A stretch of DNA of 34,395 bases from an uncultured Candidatus Melainabacteria bacterium. Lineage in GTDB: Bacteria; Cyanobacteriota; Vampirovibrionia; Gastranaerophilales; Gastranaerophilaceae. Position numbers and translations under genes: made by a program. Below are positions 31,858 through 34,395 of this stretch, in pieces; positions within the stretch are counted from its first letter, which is position 1, and each line of letters starts with the position of its first letter. The stretch lies in assembly GCA_949915775.1 (NCBI GenBank), contig CATLEG010000012.1:1-34395 (forward strand), written 5' to 3'. The notes under the pieces were generated by a model, which searched no databases, was not told where the DNA came from, and saw only the letters and a program-made list of their open reading frames with translations.

Positions 31858-32778
31858 ATGGCTAGAAAAAAAATAATAGAAATTGTTCTCGATACAGAGA
31901 CTACGGGATTAGATTATACAAAAGAAAAAATGGTTGAATTTGCCGCAGTTAGACTCGAAAACGGCAAAATAAAAGATGAATTTCAAACTCTTATTAATCC
32001 GGAACAACATATCAGAAAATCAAGCATGGCAATTCATGGTATTACTCCGGAAATGGTTGCGGATGCTCCGACTGAAGCTGAAGCCATGCCAAAAATTTTA
32101 GAATTTATCGGTGATTATCCGATTGTTGCTCACAATTGTATTTTTGATTATTCTTTTTTGAATGAAGCAGCTTTGAGAACTGTTGGTAAAGAGATTGAAA
32201 ACCCGAGAATCGATTCGCAGCAAATGTTTAAGGAAGTTTATCCGGAGTTGTTTTCTCATGGGCTTGAAGCTTTAACTGAAAAATTTAAAGTTGAACTTAA
32301 AAACCATCATAGGGCAATGGCCGATACTATGGGGCTTGCGCTTGCTTATCCAAAATTAAAAAAACTTTATTTGCAAAAATATGATTGGGAAGTAAAACAG
32401 CTTGATAATGTCGAATACTTATTTGAAAGATTTTTGAGAATTCAGCAAACTGTAAACACTTTGCAGTCAGAATTACAGGATTTGAAATCTGTTTTCAAAC
32501 TTTATTTTGAGCAGGGTGGTCAGCCGGTTATATCACAATCCGGTGAAACTCTTGTTTATAATTCAAAACAATCTTTCGGATATGATATACATCAAATTAA
32601 AGATGTATTGGAAGAAGTGGGAGCATTTGAAAAAGCCGTAAAACTTAATACCGGATTTATTGACAGATTAGTCGGCGGTTGCAGATTGGATGAAGAAAAA
32701 CGAGAAATCATAAAAGATGCACGTCAAGAAATAACAGAGACACGTAATATACAAATTATAAAGGCAGGAAGATTATGA
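31858..32778 (+). CDS. 3'-5' exonuclease, DnaQ/PolC epsilon-like
   Basis: EIVLDTETTGLDYTKEKMVEFAAVRL, HNCIFDYSFL, HHRAMADTMGLALAY (ExoI-III); ATG at 31858 preferred because the ORF-track start at 31756 runs through the palindrome. Confidence 0.9.
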   Translation: MARKKIIEIVLDTETTGLDYTKEKMVEFAAVRLENGKIKDEFQTLINPEQHIRKSSMAIHGITPEMVADAPTEAEAMPKILEFIGDYPIVAHNCIFDYSFLNEAALRTVGKEIENPRIDSQQMFKEVYPELFSHGLEALTEKFKVELKNHHRAMADTMGLALAYPKLKKLYLQKYDWEVKQLDNVEYLFERFLRIQQTVNTLQSELQDLKSVFKLYFEQGGQPVISQSGETLVYNSKQSFGYDIHQIKDVLEEVGAFEKAVKLNTGFIDRLVGGCRLDEEKREIIKDARQEITETRNIQIIKAGRL

Positions 32779-34181
32779 ATTTAGCACAATTTTTTAAGGA
32801 GCCGCCTGTAAAAGAGACAATTCAGGATGGTGAAAAAGTCAAAAGCATGTATTCTCATTGGAGGTTAAGAATTTTTTATGCATGCTTTATTGGTTACACA
32901 GTATTTTATTTATGTAAGAAAAATATTGCGGTTGCATTGCCCGGTATTATGGATGAATTTGGATATTCAGCTACAGAATTAGGTTTGTTAGGCAGCTCGC
33001 TTTATTTAACTTATGGTATCGGTAAATTTGTCAACGGAGTTTTGGCTGACGGATCTGATGTTAGAAAATTCTTTCCGACAGCTTTGTTAATGACAGCAAT
33101 AGCAAATATTCTTTTCGCATTTGCTCCAAACGTAGTTGCATTATTAGGACTTGATGCAAAAATGACAGCTATGGTTCTTTTATGGACATTAGCATTTTTA
33201 TGGGGTGTTAGCGGGTGGTTCCAATCTGCCGGATTTCCTGCTGTTGCTAAAAGTTTGACTTACTGGTATTCAAATTCTGAACGCGGAACAAAATGGTCAT
33301 TGTGGTCTTGTTCTCACCAAACCGGTACTTTTTTAAGCTTTATTTTAGCCGGTCATATTGCCGCTCATTTTGGTTGGAGAGCCGCATTCTTGGTACCTGG
33401 TGTTTTAGCTGTAATTACTGCATTATGGCTTTTTGAAAGATTACGTGACAGACCTCAGTCTTTAGGTTTGCCTGATGTTGAAGTTTACAGAGAAGAGCCT
33501 GTAAAAGAAATGTCTTGTAGTGAACAAAAAGCTGAAGATGACATGACTTATGCTCAGATCTTTAAAAAATACGTTTTATGTAATAAAACAATTTGGTTAT
33601 TGGCTATTGCATATGTATTTGTTTACATCATAAGATTTGGTGCTGAAGACTGGATGATTATGTATTTGAAAAATGCAAAAAATATCGAGCTTACAGATGC
33701 AACAAACATGATTGCGTCATTGCCGCTTGTTGGTATTTGCGGAACAGTTTGTGCAGGTTTAATTTCTGATAAATTGTTTAAAGGTAAACGTGCTCCAGTT
33801 AACTTACTTTATTTAGTAGGTGTAATTTTTGCTATTATTGCATTGAAATTTAATACAATTAATTCATTAAATTATGTAATTATAGGTTTGTTAGGGGCAT
33901 TCACTTATGGTCCTCAAATGATGATTGGCGGACTTTGTGCAGTAGAAAGCAGTTCCAAAAAAGTTGCATCAGCAGCTTCTGGTTTTACCGGAACATTTGG
34001 TTATATAGGTGCATTTTTATCTGCAACAGGAACAGGCTTCCTTGTTGACAAACTTGGTTCTAACGGTCAGCAGAATTGGGATGGGGCAATTTATTTCTGG
34101 CTAGCTTCGGGTATAATTTGTTTAATCATCTGTACAATTCTTGCGATTGATGAATACAAAAAAGATGCTAAAAAAGCATAA
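32775..34181 (+). CDS. MFS organophosphate:phosphate antiporter, GlpT/UhpT-like
   Basis: IFYACFIGYTVFYLCKKNIAVALPGIMDEFGYSATELGLLGSSLYLTYGIGKFVNGVLADGSDVRKFFPTALL; ATGA overlap with the upstream gene. Confidence 0.87.
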   Translation: MNLAQFFKEPPVKETIQDGEKVKSMYSHWRLRIFYACFIGYTVFYLCKKNIAVALPGIMDEFGYSATELGLLGSSLYLTYGIGKFVNGVLADGSDVRKFFPTALLMTAIANILFAFAPNVVALLGLDAKMTAMVLLWTLAFLWGVSGWFQSAGFPAVAKSLTYWYSNSERGTKWSLWSCSHQTGTFLSFILAGHIAAHFGWRAAFLVPGVLAVITALWLFERLRDRPQSLGLPDVEVYREEPVKEMSCSEQKAEDDMTYAQIFKKYVLCNKTIWLLAIAYVFVYIIRFGAEDWMIMYLKNAKNIELTDATNMIASLPLVGICGTVCAGLISDKLFKGKRAPVNLLYLVGVIFAIIALKFNTINSLNYVIIGLLGAFTYGPQMMIGGLCAVESSSKKVASAASGFTGTFGYIGAFLSATGTGFLVDKLGSNGQQNWDGAIYFWLASGIICLIICTILAIDEYKKDAKKA

Positions 34182-34192
34182 ATAAAAATTAC

Positions 34193-34218
34193 AGGCGGTC
34201 ACAAAGACCGCCTTTTTA
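34193..34218 (+). terminator. Intrinsic terminator
   Basis: AGGCGGTC-ACAAA-GACCGCCT then TTTT. Confidence 0.85.
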
Positions 34219-34272
34219 AATCCAGATTTTTGTTGTATAATAAAAGTATACTTTAATTAAAAAGGAGGATTT

Positions 34273-34326
34273 ATGAGAGATTTAAAAGGAAATCATGCTT
34301 TCGGGGGGGGGGCAATCGTCGCGTAG
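34273..34326 (+). other. Short ORF MRDLKGNHAFGGGAIVA* with strong ribosome-binding site and internal G10 tract; possible start of a REP-interrupted/phase-variable gene beyond the window
   Basis: AAAGGAGG 5 nt before ATG; TATAAT at 34236-34241; G10 at 34303-34312; TAG at 34324. Confidence 0.45.
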
Positions 34327-34395
34327 CCCAAGGTCTGTTGTCTATTTTGGGCTTTCGTCATGCTGAACTTGATTAAGCGTCGCAGTTTGTCATTC

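Overview
This window is an AT-rich bacterial chromosomal segment. It is most consistent with a gut non-photosynthetic cyanobacterial relative (Vampirovibrionia/Melainabacteria, Gastranaerophilales-like). That placement is an inference from the separate atpD-atpC pair, the FTLAEVLITLGIIGIVAA-type prepilin, fliE/fliF and the general gene style. Gene content in order: prepilin-like protein (5'-truncated by the window edge); atpC-atpD; PadR regulator; PDZ/DUF512 radical-SAM-like protein; ligA; small membrane protein; SIMPL-domain lipoprotein; VanY-type peptidase; fliF-fliE; a 1.4-kaa GH13-like glycosidase; ahcY; GT2 glycosyltransferase; DUF475/TerC-like membrane protein; TatD-associated-type radical SAM protein; a hypothetical protein; a fused NDP-forming acyl-CoA synthetase; a small basic protein; typA/bipA; a DHA2-type MFS exporter; a 1523-aa coiled-coil/glycine-alanine-rich protein; trxA; a PolC/DnaQ-like exonuclease; and a GlpT/UhpT-type MFS antiporter. 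No rRNA, tRNA or CRISPR was seen. The most unusual content is the repeat biology. (i) Two imperfect palindromes have arms built from 8-nt periodic units; one is inserted in frame inside the radical SAM gene and the other lies between trxA and the exonuclease gene. (ii) A 145-bp element has 27-bp perfect terminal inverted repeats with a REP-like palindrome nested inside. (iii) A REP half-site is translated inside the GT2 gene. (iv) A 60-bp tandem repeat with strong RNA hairpins follows ahcY. (v) There is a ~1-kb non-coding repeat island. (vi) A G10 tract just after a well-formed ribosome-binding site and start codon runs into REP sequence at the 3' edge. No tool was run: family calls rest on motif recognition, and repeat coordinates were aligned by hand.
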